Counted from the stretch's first letter, positions 1-6,146 are shown. The stretch: DNA of 15,411 bases from JBBTWG01 sp038062935 (GCA_038062935.1 JBBTWG010000027.1:1-15411); one strand, 5' to 3'. Program-made: numbers and translations. Notes: generated by a model not told the origin, from the letters alone.

Positions 1-204
1 AAAATCATGCTCAAGGAAGGACAGGAACTCGAACTCACCAAAGTCAGCAAATCAGGACAGAGAATCTACGTCAAAAACGACATGATCAGAAAAGTAAAAA
101 ATGGCTTCGGAGTAAGCATCATGTCCACATCACAAGGCATTATGACCGGTACAGAAGCAAGAAAAAAGAAAATCGGAGGAGAATTCATCTGTACTGTCTC
201 CTAA
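1..204 (+). CDS. rpsH: 30S ribosomal protein S8, C-terminal part (5' end outside window)
   Basis: The reading frame is open from base 1, so the gene begins upstream; 67 C-terminal residues are visible. S8 binds the central domain of 16S rRNA and is needed for assembly of the 30S platform. The visible part aligns with the S8 C-terminal domain: the VSKSGQRIY segment corresponds to the family's VSRPGLRIY, followed by GFGVSIMSTSQGIMT (the conserved STSxGxMT) and a GGEFIC-type ending. The gene precedes rplF, as in the spc operon. Its TAA stop lies in a TCCTAA string that leads into a heptamer repeat array. Identification is by family recall from the sequence itself. Confidence 0.95.
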   Translation, partial: KIMLKEGQELELTKVSKSGQRIYVKNDMIRKVKNGFGVSIMSTSQGIMTGTEARKKKIGGEFICTVS

Positions 205-210
205 AGCTAC

Positions 211-238
211 ATCCTCAATCCTACATCCTAAATCCTAG
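211..238 (+). repeat. Family A heptamer array, rpsH-rplF spacer
   Basis: Four consecutive 7-bp units, ATCCTCA, ATCCTAC, ATCCTAA and ATCCTAG, fill most of the 40-nt spacer. The last unit is followed by CAACAA and the rplF ATG. No Shine-Dalgarno sequence is present. Confidence 0.9.
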
Positions 239-244
239 CAACAA

Positions 245-808
245 ATGTCTCGCATCGGAAAAAAACCAGTTCAGATCCCAAATGGAGTCACTGTCGAAAT
301 CAAAGGCAATGAAATCAAAGTCAAAGGCTCAAAAGGAGAATTGAAATTGCAACTCCACGATGCATTAATTGCAGAGATGGAAGATAAAAACATAGTCATC
401 AAAAAGAAACCAGGAATGGAAGAACATGGAAAAAGCATTTATGGAACAACGCGAACATTGGTCGACAACATGATGAACGGAGTCACAAAAGGATTTGAGA
501 AAAAACTCGAAATCCAGGGAGTTGGTTACCGCGCAACAGTCGGAGGAAAAAAACTCACACTAGCATTAGGTTTCTCTCATCCAATAGAATTTACAATTCC
601 AGAAGGAATCACGATCACTATCGACCAAGAAAAGAAGAATATTCTCACAGTCGCAGGCATCAGCAAGCAACTCGTCGGACAAGTCTCAGCCAACATTCGT
701 GAACTCAAAAAGCCAGAACCATACAAAGGGAAAGGCATCCGATACGTCGGAGAATACGTCCAGCGAAAAGCTGGTAAAGCTGCAGCCGGAGCCAAAGGTG
801 GCGCATAG
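245..808 (+). CDS. rplF: 50S ribosomal protein L6
   Basis: A 187-residue protein, slightly longer than E. coli L6 (about 177). L6 binds 23S rRNA near the sarcin-ricin loop and the factor-binding site. The N-terminus MSRIGKKPVQIP is the family signature start. The second domain holds the LEIQGVGYRA and LGFSHPIEF segments, and the C-terminal PEPYKGKGIRYVGE motif is the most conserved L6 signature. The tail is Ala/Lys/Gly rich. The start ATG is fixed by this N-terminal match and follows a family A heptamer array. The gene stands between rpsH and rplR in the normal spc order. A long reading frame on the minus strand over its 3' half is a shadow. Confidence 0.98.
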   Translation: MSRIGKKPVQIPNGVTVEIKGNEIKVKGSKGELKLQLHDALIAEMEDKNIVIKKKPGMEEHGKSIYGTTRTLVDNMMNGVTKGFEKKLEIQGVGYRATVGGKKLTLALGFSHPIEFTIPEGITITIDQEKKNILTVAGISKQLVGQVSANIRELKKPEPYKGKGIRYVGEYVQRKAGKAAAGAKGGA

Positions 809-811
809 AAA

Positions 812-839
812 CTTGTGACCATTGACATGTGACGTGTGA
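812..839 (+). repeat. Family B heptamer array 3' of rplF
   Basis: Four 7-bp units in register: CTTGTGA, CCATTGA, CATGTGA, CGTGTGA, followed by CTT. The array starts 3 nt after the rplF stop codon. Nearly the same set of units recurs after rplM and between secY and adk. Each unit ends in TGA. Confidence 0.88.
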
Positions 840-853
840 CTTAAAAATACTAA

Positions 854-882
854 CTCCTGATCTCCTAACTCCTATCTCCTAG
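854..882 (+). repeat. Family A heptamer array, rplR leader
   Basis: CTCCTGA, one extra T, then CTCCTAA, CTCCTAT and CTCCTAG, followed by CAAC and the rplR ATG. This is the C-starting variant of the family A unit. It lies directly downstream of a family B array in the same spacer. Confidence 0.8.
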
Positions 883-886
883 CAAC

Positions 887-1231
887 ATGGACGCAAAAAA
901 AGCTACCAGACTCAACAGACATCGCAGAATTCGTGCAAAAATCAAAGGCACAGAAGCTCGACCAAGACTCGTTATCTTCCGAAGCTTGAAATACAACTAC
1001 GCACAACTCGTCAATGACGAAACAGGAAAAGTCATCGTCAGTGCATCAGATATGAAAGACGAATCAAAAGCAAAGAAGATCGAAACAGCAAAAAAAGTTG
1101 GTGAAACGGTCGCCAAAAAAGCAAAAGAAAAAGGTATCGAAAGTTGTGTTTTTGACAGAAACGGCTATAAATATCATGGTCGCGTCAAAGCAATCGCCGA
1201 CAGCGCACGCGAAAACGGCTTGAAATTCTAA
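887..1231 (+). CDS. rplR: 50S ribosomal protein L18
   Basis: A 114-residue protein, the usual L18 size. L18 binds 5S rRNA and helps anchor the central protuberance of the large subunit. The basic N-terminus with RLNRHRRIRAKIKGT is the family's RNA-binding entry. It is followed by RPRLVIFRSLKYNYAQL (usual form RPRLsVfRSnkhiYAQ), a VIVSASD segment, and the C-terminal FDRNGYKYHGRVKAIADSARENGL signature. The start is 4 nt after the terminal CTCCTAG unit of the spacer array. Order rplF-rplR-rpsE is canonical. Confidence 0.97.
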   Translation: MDAKKATRLNRHRRIRAKIKGTEARPRLVIFRSLKYNYAQLVNDETGKVIVSASDMKDESKAKKIETAKKVGETVAKKAKEKGIESCVFDRNGYKYHGRVKAIADSARENGLKF

Positions 1232-1238
1232 AAATCAG

Positions 1239-1273
1239 TTCCTCAATCCTAAATCCTAAATCCTAAATCCTAG
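1239..1273 (+). repeat. Family A heptamer array, rplR-rpsE spacer
   Basis: Five units in perfect register: TTCCTCA, three copies of ATCCTAA, then ATCCTAG, followed by CA and the rpsE ATG. This is the cleanest array in the window. Its three identical ATCCTAA units place a TAA in all three reading frames within 21 nt. Confidence 0.92.
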
Positions 1274-1275
1274 CA

Positions 1276-1851
1276 ATGGCCAAAGCTCACAAAAGATCAG
1301 GACCGAGAGAAATAAAAGAATTTGAAGAAGAAGTTCTTCAGATCGATCGAGTCACCCGTGTCGTGGCCGGTGGTCGACGCATGCGATTTCGAGCAACAGT
1401 CGTGATCGGAAACAGAAAAAAACGAGTAGGAATCGGAACAGGAAAAGCCAATGAGGTTGTGATCGCTATCGAAAAAGCTATTTCAAAAGCGAAAAAGAAT
1501 CTCATTACAGTTCCAGTAGAAAACGATACAATTCCACACGAAATTAAAGTAAAATTCAAAGCATCCAAAATTATTCTCATGCCAGCAAAGACAGGAACAG
1601 GAATTATCGCTGGTGGAGTGCTCCGAAAAATCGTAGAACTCGCGGGAGTCAAAAACATCTTGAGTAAATGTTTGGGAACCAACAATAAACTTGCAAACGC
1701 CCAGGCAACCATCATGGCTCTCGGAAAATTGAAATCAAGAGGTCAAGAATCAATGGACAAATTGACACAGAAACCAGCTCCAAAAAAACCTGTAGAAAAA
1801 AATGAAGCAGCTCCAGAAGCTCCAAGAGAAGAAATGGCGAACAACTCCTAA
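1276..1851 (+). CDS. rpsE: 30S ribosomal protein S5
   Basis: A 191-residue protein, longer than E. coli S5 (167). S5 sits at the mRNA entry side of the 30S subunit and affects decoding accuracy. The N-terminal double-stranded-RNA-binding-like domain is visible as FEEEVLQIDRVTRVVAGGRR and VGIGTGKANEV. The C-terminal domain follows as ILMPAKTGTGIIAGG, VRKIVELAGVKNI-like sequence and KCLGTNNKLA. About 25 extra residues rich in Lys, Pro, Ala and Glu form a tail that looks disordered. Between this gene and rplO, bacteria with L30 carry rpmD; here there is only a 32-nt spacer. The TAA stop is itself the end of a CTCCTAA heptamer. Confidence 0.97.
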   Translation: MAKAHKRSGPREIKEFEEEVLQIDRVTRVVAGGRRMRFRATVVIGNRKKRVGIGTGKANEVVIAIEKAISKAKKNLITVPVENDTIPHEIKVKFKASKIILMPAKTGTGIIAGGVLRKIVELAGVKNILSKCLGTNNKLANAQATIMALGKLKSRGQESMDKLTQKPAPKKPVEKNEAAPEAPREEMANNS

Positions 1852-1879
1852 TTCCTACATCCTAAATCCCACATCCTAC
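1845..1879 (+). repeat. Family A heptamer array spanning the rpsE stop
   Basis: Five units: CTCCTAA (which contains the rpsE stop codon), TTCCTAC, ATCCTAA, ATCCCAC (one mismatch) and ATCCTAC, followed by AACA and the rplO ATG. Confidence 0.85.
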
Positions 1880-1883
1880 AACA

Positions 1884-2366
1884 ATGTCTCTCAAAAATCT
1901 CAAAGCATATCACGGAGCAAAACATAAGAAAAAAACAGTCGGTCGAGGAATTGCATCAGGACACGGAGGATTTTCGACACGTGGCGGAAAAGGACAAACA
2001 GCTCGCAGCGGTGGCGTTCGACGACCAGGATTTGAAGGTGGTCAGACTCCACTCGTACGCAGACTCCCGAAAATGGGTGGCTTCCGAAATCCGAACCAAA
2101 TCGAATATCAAGTCGTCAACGTTGGAGCTCTCGAAATCTTCGAAGAAGGCTCAACGGTAACTTCAAAAGAACTTGTTGCAAACGACCTCATCCGCGAAAC
2201 ACGAACTCCAGTGAAACTCCTCGGTGATGGCGAACTCACCAAAAAACTCACAATCGAAGTCACAAAAGCATCCAAGTCAGCACAAGAAAAAGTAGAAAAA
2301 GCAAAAGGAACTCTGAAGTTCCTGGTCATGAAACCAAAACCAGAAGTAGAGAAGAAGTCAGTATAA
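1884..2366 (+). CDS. rplO: 50S ribosomal protein L15
   Basis: A 160-residue protein, slightly longer than E. coli L15 (144). L15 is a late-assembly 23S rRNA-binding protein. The basic glycine-rich N-terminal extension that threads into rRNA is visible: KKKTVGRGIASGHGGFSTRGGKGQ, then RRPGFEGGQTPLVRRLPKMGGF, both family signatures. The globular C-terminal part has VNVGALEIFEEG and VKLLGDGELTKKLTIEV, then a Lys-rich end. The gene follows rpsE directly (no rpmD) and precedes secY, as in CPR ribosomal clusters. A 69-residue frame inside it (1951-2160) is a shadow. Confidence 0.97.
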   Translation: MSLKNLKAYHGAKHKKKTVGRGIASGHGGFSTRGGKGQTARSGGVRRPGFEGGQTPLVRRLPKMGGFRNPNQIEYQVVNVGALEIFEEGSTVTSKELVANDLIRETRTPVKLLGDGELTKKLTIEVTKASKSAQEKVEKAKGTLKFLVMKPKPEVEKKSV

Positions 2367-2384
2367 ACAAAAGGCGGGATTAAA

Positions 2385-2419
2385 ATCCTAAATCCTACAT
2401 CCTAAATCCTACATCCTCC
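2385..2419 (+). repeat. Family A heptamer array, rplO-secY spacer
   Basis: Five units in register: ATCCTAA, ATCCTAC, ATCCTAA, ATCCTAC, ATCCTCC, then one C and the GTG start of secY. The AA and AC endings alternate. Confidence 0.92.
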
Positions 2420-2420
2420 C

Positions 2421-3716
2421 GTGAAATATCTCGCTCAAATCTGGAATTCAAAAGGCCTTCGCAACAAAATACTTTTCAGCATTTTTGGAATTCTTGTTTT
2501 CCGATTTGTTGGACAAATCAGCATACCAAACGCAGACTTGGCAGCAATCCAAGGAATTTTCCAAAAAAATGCACTTCTCGGAGCATTCAACATTCTTACT
2601 GGTGGAAGTGCAGAACATTTCTCGATCCTCTTGATGGGGCTTTCTCCATACATTAACGCATCGATTATCGTACAGCTTCTCACGGTCATCAGCCCGCGAC
2701 TCGAGGCTCTTTCAAAAGAAGGCGAACAGGGACAAAAAAAACTCAGCCAATATACTCGCTGGCTCACAGTGCCACTAGCGCTCCTCCAGTCATACGGCAT
2801 GATCGCACTTTTGAACCGTGGATCAAGCACCCCTATCGTTCCAAACATCGATCAAGCTTCAGTGATTCTTCCTATCATGCTCACCGTCACAGCAGGAACA
2901 GTGTTCCTCATGTGGATAGGTGAACTCATGACAGAAAAAGGAATCGGAAATGGAATTTCGCTCCTTATTTTCGCAGGAATTATTACCGCAATCCCACAAA
3001 CAATCGCTCAAAATCTCTTCATTGCACAGCAAGACACTGGGAAAATTGTCGGATTCGGAGTAACTATTCTCATAACCATTGCACTCGCAGTATTTGTCAT
3101 TCTCGTCACAGAAGCACAAAGAAAAATCCCTATTACCTACGCAGGTCGCGGGGTCCGCATGAACGGTGGCGATCCAGCATCACTCCCGATCAGAATCAAT
3201 CAAGCAGGTATGATCCCGATCATTTTCGCTGTTTCAGTCACATCATTCCCGGGACTCATCGCGCAATTCCTCGTCAACGCCAAGAGTGAATGGCTCAGAA
3301 CAGCAGCAGGATTTGTCCAAACACATTTCACAGTAGATTCTCTGGCATACATTCTGGTCTATGGATTTATGATTATGTTCTTCACATTTTTTTACGTGAG
3401 CATCACCTTTAATCCAGAAAAGGTTGCAGAAAACATCCAAAAGAATGGCGGATACATACCGGGAATTCGACCAGGAACACAAACAGTCGAGTATATCAAA
3501 AACGTTTCGAATAGATTAAATCTCTGGGGAGGCCTCTTCATTGGCTTCGTTGCATTGCTTCCAATTCTATTGAGCAGCTTCATGTCTTCCGACATAGGAA
3601 GCCTTCCACTGCTCTTGGGTGGCGCAGGTATGATTATCGTGGTAGGAGTCGTTCTGGAAATCATTCGTCAGATCAATGCACAATTGATCATGCACGATTA
3701 CCAGAAGTTTTATTAG
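2421..3716 (+). CDS. secY: Protein translocase subunit SecY
   Basis: A 431-residue polytopic membrane protein, normal SecY length. It forms the protein-conducting channel with SecE and SecG. The chosen start is GTG; it gives the typical SecY N-terminus (short amphipathic segment, then LRNKILFSIFGILVFRF), and the next in-frame ATG lies about 70 residues in. Visible family features are the plug-region sequence around LGAFNILTGG, the LLMGLSPYINASIIVQLL helix, IPITYAGRG in the large cytoplasmic loop, FNPEKVAENIQKNGGYIPGIRPG before TM9, and a final LIMHDYQKFY-like tail. Around ten hydrophobic stretches are present. It closes the spc-type gene block; the following spacer carries facing repeat arrays. 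Confidence 0.97.
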   Translation: MKYLAQIWNSKGLRNKILFSIFGILVFRFVGQISIPNADLAAIQGIFQKNALLGAFNILTGGSAEHFSILLMGLSPYINASIIVQLLTVISPRLEALSKEGEQGQKKLSQYTRWLTVPLALLQSYGMIALLNRGSSTPIVPNIDQASVILPIMLTVTAGTVFLMWIGELMTEKGIGNGISLLIFAGIITAIPQTIAQNLFIAQQDTGKIVGFGVTILITIALAVFVILVTEAQRKIPITYAGRGVRMNGGDPASLPIRINQAGMIPIIFAVSVTSFPGLIAQFLVNAKSEWLRTAAGFVQTHFTVDSLAYILVYGFMIMFFTFFYVSITFNPEKVAENIQKNGGYIPGIRPGTQTVEYIKNVSNRLNLWGGLFIGFVALLPILLSSFMSSDIGSLPLLLGGAGMIIVVGVVLEIIRQINAQLIMHDYQKFY

Positions 3717-3719
3717 TAA

Positions 3720-3797
3720 CTTGTGACGTGTGACTTGTAACATGTGACAAAACACACGTTTTTGCTCTAGTCACATGTCAATTGTCACAAGTCACAT
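3720..3797 (+). repeat. Facing family B heptamer arrays (inverted repeat) between secY and adk
   Basis: The left arm at 3721-3748 reads TTGTGAC, GTGTGAC, TTGTAAC, ATGTGAC. The right arm at 3770-3797 reads GTCACAT, GTCAATT, GTCACAA, GTCACAT, which is the same family in inverse orientation. By hand alignment 22 of 28 positions can pair, including 7 contiguous bases next to the loop. The loop at 3749-3769 holds a small AAAAC/GTTTT stem and a T run. The right arm contains both candidate adk ATG codons (3775 and 3796), so the RNA hairpin would cover the adk start. It could also slow or end transcription after secY; that is inference. Confidence 0.85.
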
Positions 3798-4434
3798 GTT
3801 TGACATCATTCTCTTCGGTATCCAAGGCTCCGGAAAAGGCACACAAGGAAAAATCCTAGCTGCAAAATATAGCTTGGAAATTTTTGAAACCGGCAGTGAA
3901 CTTCGCAAACTTTCAGAGCAAGACACTGATCTCGCCAAAAAAGTGAAATCGATTATTGAGGCTGGACATCTCGTTCCCAACGAAGTCGTCGTGGAAATCA
4001 TCGAAAATTTCATGCAACATCTTGAACCAGGAAAATCAGTCCTCTTCGACGGCATCCCAAGGAAAAAAGATCAGGCAGGAAGTTTTGAAGAAGTAATGAA
4101 GAGAAATAATAGAAAATTCATGGGCGTCTTCATGGCACTTTCACAAGATCAAGCACTCGAAAGACTCCTCGCACGTCGCATCTGCGAAAAGTGCAAATCT
4201 GTCTTCCTCAAAAATTACACCAAAGAAACTTGTGAAAATTGCGGAGGAAAATTAATAACACGTTCCGACGACAATCCCGAGTCTATCAAAAATCGTTTCA
4301 AAGCTTTCAACGAAGAGACCATGCCGGTGATTGAAGATTACAAAAATCGAAAATTGATGATCGAAGTAGATGGAACGAAATCAGTAGAGGAAGTAAGCCA
4401 AGAACTTTTCAAAAAATTGGATGTGATTTTCTAA
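3796..4434 (+). CDS. adk: Adenylate kinase (zinc-lid type)
   Basis: Catalyses ATP + AMP to 2 ADP in the cytoplasm. From the ATG at 3796 the protein has 212 residues and starts MFDIILFGIQGSGKGTQ, matching the usual Adk start where the P-loop (here residues 8-16) lies right after the first beta strand. An in-frame ATG at 3775 would add seven residues encoded entirely by heptamer repeat, so I reject it. The AMP site is seen as ETGSELR and VLFDGIPR (usual FDGFPR). The lid has CEKC (130-133) and CENC (146-149), a four-Cys zinc site as in Gram-positive long-form kinases. RSDDNPESIKNRF matches the family's RxDDxxExxxxRL. secY-adk-map order is canonical. Confidence 0.96.
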   Translation: MFDIILFGIQGSGKGTQGKILAAKYSLEIFETGSELRKLSEQDTDLAKKVKSIIEAGHLVPNEVVVEIIENFMQHLEPGKSVLFDGIPRKKDQAGSFEEVMKRNNRKFMGVFMALSQDQALERLLARRICEKCKSVFLKNYTKETCENCGGKLITRSDDNPESIKNRFKAFNEETMPVIEDYKNRKLMIEVDGTKSVEEVSQELFKKLDVIF

Positions 4435-4462
4435 ATCCTACATCCTCAATCCTAAATCCTCA
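4435..4462 (+). repeat. Family A heptamer array, adk-map spacer
   Basis: Four units directly after the adk TAA: ATCCTAC, ATCCTCA, ATCCTAA, ATCCTCA, then G and the map ATG. The 29-nt spacer is nothing but repeat. Confidence 0.92.
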
Positions 4463-4463
4463 G

Positions 4464-5252
4464 ATGCAGATCACCTACAAAACACCCGCAGAAATCGCCG
4501 ACATGAAACACGGCGGCAAGATTCTCGGAAAAATTTTGACGCACCTCGCGAACGAAATGAAACCGGGTCTCACGACCAAGATGATCGATGATCGTGCACG
4601 AGAACTTCTGGAAAAATACAAGGTCGAAGCCTCCTTTCTCGGATATCACGGATTTCCCGGAGTCATCTGCACGCCGGTCAACGAAGAAGTGGTACATACC
4701 ATTCCCGGAGAAAGAGTTCTGGAAGAAGGCGATTTCATCACGCTCGACTTCGGAGTCATCTACAAAGGCTGGCATACGGACTCCGCAATCACGATAGGAG
4801 TTGGAAAAATTAGCAAAGAAAAACAAGACATGATTCGCGCCGGAGAAGAAGCACTTTTCGCAGCCATCAAAAAAGTTGGTCCAGGAGTAGAAATTCGCGT
4901 CATCAGCGAAACGGTTCAGGGCGTCATTGAAAAAAACGGCTACAAAATTATTCGCGAACTCATCGGTCACGGCATTGGCAGAAATCTCCACGAAGATCCT
5001 CAAGTCCCGAACTACAGTGCTGATGCAGGAAAACAGAAGCTCAAAGCTGGAATGACGATCGCCATAGAACCTATTTTCTGTGCAGGAAAGCCAGGAATCA
5101 AGACTCTCGCAGACGACTGGAATATCGTCACAAAAGACGGTTCCATGGCAGCACAGGTCGAACACACGATTGCTATCACAGAAGATGGCTACGAAATCCT
5201 CACAGAAAGAGAAGATATGAAGTCTGTCTACGAGACTTTCTATCAAAGCTAA
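4464..5252 (+). CDS. map: Methionine aminopeptidase, type I
   Basis: Removes the initiator methionine from nascent proteins; a cytosolic dinuclear metal enzyme acting at the ribosome exit. The 262 residues match the type I size. All five metal ligands are visible: Asp95 (in TLDFG), Asp106 (in HTDSAIT), His169 (in GHGIGRNLHEDP), Glu202 (in IEPIF) and Glu233 (in VEHTIAI). The substrate-binding His78 lies in VVHTIPG. No N-terminal zinc-finger extension is present. The start follows an adk-map spacer made only of heptamers. A minus-strand frame of 264 codons covers almost the whole gene; it has no recognisable domain and is treated as a codon-usage shadow. Confidence 0.98.
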   Translation: MQITYKTPAEIADMKHGGKILGKILTHLANEMKPGLTTKMIDDRARELLEKYKVEASFLGYHGFPGVICTPVNEEVVHTIPGERVLEEGDFITLDFGVIYKGWHTDSAITIGVGKISKEKQDMIRAGEEALFAAIKKVGPGVEIRVISETVQGVIEKNGYKIIRELIGHGIGRNLHEDPQVPNYSADAGKQKLKAGMTIAIEPIFCAGKPGIKTLADDWNIVTKDGSMAAQVEHTIAITEDGYEILTEREDMKSVYETFYQS

Positions 5253-5281
5253 AAAACACTTGACGACATTGGAAAAATTAC

Positions 5282-5310
5282 TTGCATTACTAAAAAATCT
5301 CCGCTAGAAT
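5282..5310 (+). promoter_or_regulatory. Sigma70-type promoter upstream of infA
   Basis: TTGCAT at 5282-5287 and TAGAAT at 5305-5310 are separated by exactly 17 bp. The -10 box differs from TATAAT at one position; the -35 keeps the TTG. Transcription would start near 5317, leaving a leader of about 30 nt before infA. A second TTGACG at 5260-5265 has no good partner. This 93-nt spacer has no heptamer repeats, unlike most spacers upstream of it, and is the most likely internal start for the infA to rpsI block. Confidence 0.6.
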
Positions 5311-5345
5311 CTCAAAGCTTTTTTTGAACAAAAGCACCTCTCACT

Positions 5346-5624
5346 ATGAGTAATGAAGACTACATTCGCGTCATCGGTGAAGTGGAAGAAACGCTCCCTG
5401 GAGCCACATTCCGAGTTCTCATCACTGACGAGAAATTCCCGATAAAAGATCACCGAGTAATCGCCCGAATATCCGGAAAAATGAGAATGGGAAATATACG
5501 AGTACTACCGGGAGACAAAGTGGATATAGAAATTAGCATTTACGATCAAACTAAAGGTCGAATCGTTTACCGCCACAAACATGAAAGTACGATCATCAGT
5601 CAAGCCCATCTGCGAAAAGTGTAA
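5346..5624 (+). CDS. infA: Translation initiation factor IF-1
   Basis: IF-1 is an OB-fold protein that binds the 30S A site during initiation. The family body is clear: IRVIGEVEETLPGATFRV, ARISGKMRMGNIRVLPGDKV, and the closing SIYDQTKGRIVYRHK (usual YDLsKGRItyR). At 92 residues it is about 20 longer than the common 72. A few extra residues sit in the loop around EKFPIKDH, and the last 14 residues (79-92) come from sequence that also encodes the start of rpmJ in another frame. That tail is therefore probably a by-product of the overlap. The gene is the first after a recognisable promoter and precedes rpmJ and rpsM as in most bacteria. Confidence 0.95.
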   Translation: MSNEDYIRVIGEVEETLPGATFRVLITDEKFPIKDHRVIARISGKMRMGNIRVLPGDKVDIEISIYDQTKGRIVYRHKHESTIISQAHLRKV

Positions 5625-5697
5625 AAGAATCAGGAGAGGCGGTATCAATCGCATCATCTGCAAGTCTAAGAAAAAACACAATCAACGACAGGGTTAA
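5581..5697 (+). CDS. rpmJ: 50S ribosomal protein L36
   Basis: A 38-residue protein, the standard L36 length. Translated by hand it begins MKVRSSVKPICEKCK and ends KKHNQRQG, close to the family pattern MKVRaSVKkiCxxCk...HKQRQG. The zinc-binding set is complete: Cys11, Cys14, Cys27 and His33, so it is the C+ form. L36 binds 23S rRNA and is one of the last large-subunit proteins to join. The start ATG lies inside infA, giving a 44-nt overlap in the +1 frame relative to infA. The order infA-rpmJ-rpsM is canonical, which supports the call despite the small size. Confidence 0.96.
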   Translation: MKVRSSVKPICEKCKRIRRGGINRIICKSKKKHNQRQG

Positions 5698-5707
5698 ACA
5701 TATCTCT

Positions 5708-5721
5708 TAAATCCATTCCTA
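5708..5721 (+). repeat. Degenerate family A remnant before rpsM
   Basis: The 27-nt rpmJ-rpsM spacer has TTAAATCCATTCCTAC just before AA-ATG. Only the last unit (TTCCTAC, 5715-5721) is a clear family A heptamer; the rest is a diverged version. Confidence 0.45.
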
Positions 5722-5724
5722 CAA

Positions 5725-6099
5725 ATGGCTCGTATTGCTGGTATCAATCTCCCAAAAGAAAAAAGAATCGAAGTCGCACTGACTTCTATCTACGGTGTCG
5801 GCCGAAAAATGAGTGTCAAAATTCTCAAAGAACTCAACATTAGCAAAGATATCAAAGTCGTAAACCTTTCAGAAAAAGACGAACAATCACTTCGCGAAAG
5901 AATTGCCAAAGTCACAACAGAAGGTGACCTCCGCAGAAAAATCCAGCTCGACATCAAACATCTCGTCGATACCGGGACATACCGAGGAACAAGACACAAA
6001 AAAGGTCTTCCAGTTCGTGGACAAAAAACGAAGAAAAATGCCAGAACCAGAAAAGGAAAGAAAAAGACAGTAGCAAACAAGAAAATTGCTCTGAAGTAA
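5725..6099 (+). CDS. rpsM: 30S ribosomal protein S13
   Basis: A 124-residue protein, normal length. S13 sits in the 30S head and contacts the P-site tRNA and the large subunit. The N-terminus MARIAGINLPKEKRIEVALTSIYGVG is the family signature (helix-two-turn-helix start). DLRRKIQLDIKHLVDTGTYRGTRHKKGLPVRGQ contains the most conserved motif, and the C-terminal basic tail TKKNARTRKGKKK enters the P site. The order rpmJ-rpsM-rpsK-rpsD-rpoA-rplQ is the standard alpha operon. Confidence 0.98.
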   Translation: MARIAGINLPKEKRIEVALTSIYGVGRKMSVKILKELNISKDIKVVNLSEKDEQSLRERIAKVTTEGDLRRKIQLDIKHLVDTGTYRGTRHKKGLPVRGQKTKKNARTRKGKKKTVANKKIALK

Positions 6100-6107
6100 T
6101 TTGTGAT

Positions 6108-6142
6108 TTCCTAATTCCTACATCCTAAATCCTACCTCCTAG
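6108..6142 (+). repeat. Family A heptamer array, rpsM-rpsK spacer
   Basis: Five units in register: TTCCTAA, TTCCTAC, ATCCTAA, ATCCTAC, CTCCTAG, followed by CAAC and the rpsK ATG. A single TTTGTGA, resembling a family B unit, precedes it right after the rpsM stop. Confidence 0.9.
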
Positions 6143-6146
6143 CAAC

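Noticed and set aside
211..238. CRISPR array or insertion-sequence end
   Set aside because: Units are 7 bp with no spacers, no target-site duplications and no cas or transposase genes anywhere in the window.
1239..1273. Telomere-like repeat (complement reads TTTAGGA, like plant TTTAGGG)
   Set aside because: Arrays are 3-5 units long, sit between internal genes of an operon and vary in sequence. This is resemblance only. The GG pairs on the template strand could at most form weak two-tier quadruplexes.
3775..3795. Upstream adk start adding MSIVTSH
   Set aside because: Those seven codons are exactly three heptamer repeat units, and Adk proteins begin right before the first beta strand and P-loop, as from 3796.
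4452..5246. A 264-codon open frame on the minus strand covering map
   Set aside because: It lies entirely opposite map, whose metal ligands are all conserved. The antisense protein is rich in Phe, Asp and Cys, has no domain I recognise, and fits a codon-usage shadow.
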